Below are positions 61,122 to 62,677 of a DNA stretch of 62,677 bases, piece by piece (the first letter of the stretch is position 1; every line of letters starts with the position of its first letter). The stretch lies in the NCBI GenBank assembly GCA_022486705.1, contig JAKVKC010000015.1, positions 1 through 62,677 on the forward strand. The letters run 5' to 3'. The stretch comes from Solobacterium sp. Lineage in GTDB: Bacteria; Bacillota_I; Bacilli_A; Erysipelotrichales; Erysipelotrichaceae. The notes beneath the pieces are model-generated. The model saw only the letters and a program-made list of their open reading frames with translations, was not told the origin of the DNA and searched no databases. A program made the position numbers and the translations under genes.

Positions 61122-61458
61122 TGGATGCCGCCCTGATGATCCGCATCAGGAACTCATCTGATATGTTCTCTGCAACTTCAATATCTACGTGTTTTCCATG
61201 AATGATGACATTTTTCTCTTCATGTGAATCATCAGGCAATGCCACTTGTACGAATGGAGCAGGAATACTTTGTTTGTTCTCTGCCAAGATCATGTCAGTG
61301 CCTGCTTCCATCCGCAGCTTCTTCTGCCAGTAATAGAAGTTCTTATGATTGATATGATTCAGTTCCATCCAATCCTTTTTCTTCATCCCGCTGCTGCAGC
61401 ACTCCGCAATAATCGACTTCCAATATTCTCTGCGCATCGACTGTGTTACGTGTTCCAT
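61114..61458 (-). CDS. tnpA: IS66-family accessory protein TnpA
   Basis: 114 residues of the IS66 Orf1 type, with an N-terminal helix-turn-helix-like segment 'YWKSIIAECCSSGMKKKDWMELNHINHKNFYYWQKKLR' matching Orf1 proteins. AGGAGG (61468-61473) precedes ATG. Together with tnpB it is the left-over front half of an IS66 element whose outer end is at 61531-61554. Confidence 0.88.
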   Translation of the reverse strand: MEHVTQSMRREYWKSIIAECCSSGMKKKDWMELNHINHKNFYYWQKKLRMEAGTDMILAENKQSIPAPFVQVALPDDSHEEKNVIIHGKHVDIEVAENISDEFLMRIIRAASNA

Positions 61459-61471
61459 AACTGAGACCTCC

Positions 61472-61503
61472 TAGTCTAGAAAATCCTATGGTTTTCTAGA
61501 CTA
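61472..61503. repeat. 12-bp inverted repeat at the tnpA leader
   Basis: TAGTCTAGAAAA / TTTTCTAGACTA, perfect over 12 bp with an 8-nt loop, touching the tnpA ribosome binding site. Could lower read-in translation from outside promoters. Confidence 0.6.
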
Positions 61504-61530
61504 ATTATCTCAATGTCCCAATTATCGTAC

Positions 61531-61554
61531 AGGTACTCATGATTTGGCTTATAC
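61531..61554 (-). repeat. Left terminal inverted repeat of the IS66 tnpA-tnpB element
   Basis: Read into the element on the minus strand it starts GTATAAGCCAAATCATGAGT and ends ACCT. It begins with GTA as IS66 ends do and matches the repeat at 62552-62575 at 22 of 24 positions in inverted orientation. Confidence 0.72.
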
Positions 61555-61583
61555 GACCAATCATATGTCTTTATCAGCCTTAC

Positions 61584-61600
61584 TGAAACACTGTGTTTCA
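61584..61600. promoter_or_regulatory. 17-bp palindrome upstream of the AT-rich membrane gene
   Basis: TGAAACACTGTGTTTCA is a perfect palindrome around a central T, typical of a dimeric repressor operator. It lies 25 bp before a TATAAT (61626-61631) that overlaps a second inverted repeat, GTATAA-TTGT-TTATAC. Confidence 0.4.
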
Positions 61601-61705
61601 CTTAACTTGGAATTTAAAGAAAATGTATAATTGTTTATACTATTTAGAAATATGATATACAATGTTTAAGACTAATTAGTTATTTAGTTATATGGGGAGG
61701 AAAAA

Positions 61706-62434
61706 ATGAATAAAGAATTATTAGATTTTGTGATTTGGAAGGAAGACAATGTAAAGGATAGTGAGGTCAAAACAAGTAGTGATTTGGGCGATGATTCTAA
61801 TATTCATGTGAGCAATGAAAATGACTTGGATAAGGAACCAAAATGTGAAATGATTTGTAGTTTCATTAAGAAAAAGATATGTAATATTATAATGGTTATT
61901 AGTATAATGGCTTTCCTTATTGTAATGCTTGTTTATATGCCATTAACTAATATTTGGTTTTATTTAGGCGCAATGTGTTTGTTTGGTTATGCATTTTGGC
62001 TGGATAACCATTTAAAAAAAGCACGCTTCCTCGACCGTTCTAATAACATACTTAATCTGTCAGAAAAAAAGTTAAAATATGCTCTAAATCAAATAAATGT
62101 TCGCAATATTGAACAAATTGATATTCTAAAAAATGAGTGTCAAATAATGATTAATAAAAAGATATCAGCAAAAAATATTAGGGATTTTCTTTCAAGTATT
62201 GGAATTGGAGGAATAATTACATTGTTTGTTCAGTTTTTCGTTTCTGATCATATCGAAATCAAGGTTCCCAATGATACGATTGTAGAAATAATAATGGTAG
62301 TTATTTCCCTTTGCTATTTATTTTACATGATTTTGTCTCTCCAACGAGACCGCTATTCAAAATATGAAACGCTATTCAATGAACTCGAAGCTATTCAGAT
62401 TGATATGATGGCAACTGGCACCGAAGATAAATAG
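61706..62434 (+). CDS. AT-rich four-helix membrane protein, probable IS66-associated cargo
   Basis: 242 residues: acidic N-terminal about 45 residues, helices about 57-75 and 80-96, a Lys/Asn/Ile-rich cytoplasmic middle (about 100-160), helices about 167-185 and 195-213, acidic tail. GGGGAGGAAAAA precedes ATG. Its codons are strongly A/T-ending (AAT, ATT, AAA), unlike the rest of the window, indicating recent acquisition. Topology recalls SLATT-type effector membrane proteins, but no motif allows a name. It lies between two inverted IS66-type ends. Confidence 0.7.
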   Translation: MNKELLDFVIWKEDNVKDSEVKTSSDLGDDSNIHVSNENDLDKEPKCEMICSFIKKKICNIIMVISIMAFLIVMLVYMPLTNIWFYLGAMCLFGYAFWLDNHLKKARFLDRSNNILNLSEKKLKYALNQINVRNIEQIDILKNECQIMINKKISAKNIRDFLSSIGIGGIITLFVQFFVSDHIEIKVPNDTIVEIIMVVISLCYLFYMILSLQRDRYSKYETLFNELEAIQIDMMATGTEDK

Positions 62435-62551
62435 TCTTATTTTATACAGTAATATTATTACATTAAAGTTTAAAATCTGCATGGCTGAAGAAGACTTTTT
62501 GTTAATCTAAAGACTCAATTTTAAATGAAAGTCCTATTTCACGGAAAGTCC

Positions 62552-62575
62552 GTAAAAGACAAATCATGAGTACCT
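62552..62575 (+). repeat. Right terminal inverted repeat of a second IS66 element
   Basis: GTAAAAGACAAATCATGAGT then ACCT; inverted copy of 61531-61554 (22/24), located 46 bp beyond the tnpC stop codon, as expected for an IS66 right end. Confidence 0.72.
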
Positions 62576-62621
62576 AGATAAATGAAAACCAAGTTCTGAA
62601 GTTGATACGCTTTGCTTGGTC

Positions 62622-62677
62622 TTATTTTCTGATCTCTTTAGGAAGATTTTCTGACCACGGCATAAGTTCATCTAGGA
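62622..62677 (-). CDS. tnpC: IS66 transposase TnpC, C-terminal end (cut by window edge)
   Basis: The last 18 codons read 'LDELMPWSENLPKEIRK' before TAA, the typical IS66 TnpC C-terminus (LMPWS...LP). The rest of the gene lies beyond the window. Same orientation as tnpA/tnpB at 61.1 kb but separated from them by about 1.1 kb containing the AT-rich gene, so it belongs to another IS66 copy or to the distal half of a rearranged one. Confidence 0.8.
   Translation of the reverse strand, partial: LDELMPWSENLPKEIRK

Overview
This window looks like chromosomal DNA from a low-to-mid G+C Gram-positive anaerobe. The gene sets (rnpB class B next to gpsB, recU beside a class A PBP, yqeH-yhbY-nadD/yqeK-rsfS, dnaD-nth, parE-parC, plsY) are Firmicutes hallmarks, and the overall style fits the Erysipelotrichales best. 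That family-level placement is inference from gene order and protein character; no search was run.

Layout. 1-16.8 kb is core housekeeping: recA, pgsA, RNase P RNA, gpsB, recU and a class A PBP, nth and dnaD, the ribosome-assembly/NAD cluster, topoisomerase IV, and plsY with an esterase. 16.8-21.5 kb holds aconitase and isocitrate dehydrogenase divergent from citrate synthase, i.e. the oxidative half-TCA branch to 2-oxoglutarate. 21.5-27.5 kb has three histidine-phosphatase domains in two adjacent genes, an RlmI-like methyltransferase, an M18 aminopeptidase and hflX. 27.6-30.0 kb is a surface pair: a secreted thioester-domain adhesin divergent from a type IV pseudopilin gene broken at an A9 tract. 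30-42.4 kb is envelope and accessory: an amidohydrolase, a VTC-type polyphosphate polymerase operon, a GNAT-pyrophosphatase fusion, a glycosyltransferase/phosphodiester-glycosidase operon, HtrA and an MFS carrier. 42.4-54.2 kb is carbon catabolism: a GlpA-like/FAD/DUF1667 oxidoreductase trio with a near-perfect cre site, SGNH hydrolase, TetR, HAD, aldo-keto reductase, uxuA/uxuB hexuronate genes with a divergent AraC regulator, and a glycerate kinase. 54.2-60.5 kb has a Sel1-repeat protein, then a BglG-PTS-ADP-ribosylglycohydrolase operon. 60.5-62.7 kb is a mobile edge: IS66 tnpA/tnpB without tnpC, an AT-rich membrane-protein gene bracketed by inverted IS66-type ends, and the last codons of a second IS66 transposase.

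The strongest non-obvious signal is regulatory. Three operons within 35.5-39.8 kb (the VTC polymerase operon, the glycosyltransferase/phosphodiester-glycosidase operon, and htrA) each carry three TTCACA-like half-sites at an exact 11-bp period upstream of the start. That is the geometry of an OmpR/PhoB-family response regulator (PhoP/WalR-like), and suggests one phosphate- or envelope-stress regulon covering polyphosphate synthesis, surface glycan chemistry and extracytoplasmic protein quality control.

No tRNA, rRNA or CRISPR array was seen. The only stretch over 300 bases without a protein gene (2261-2709) is filled by rnpB and its terminator.
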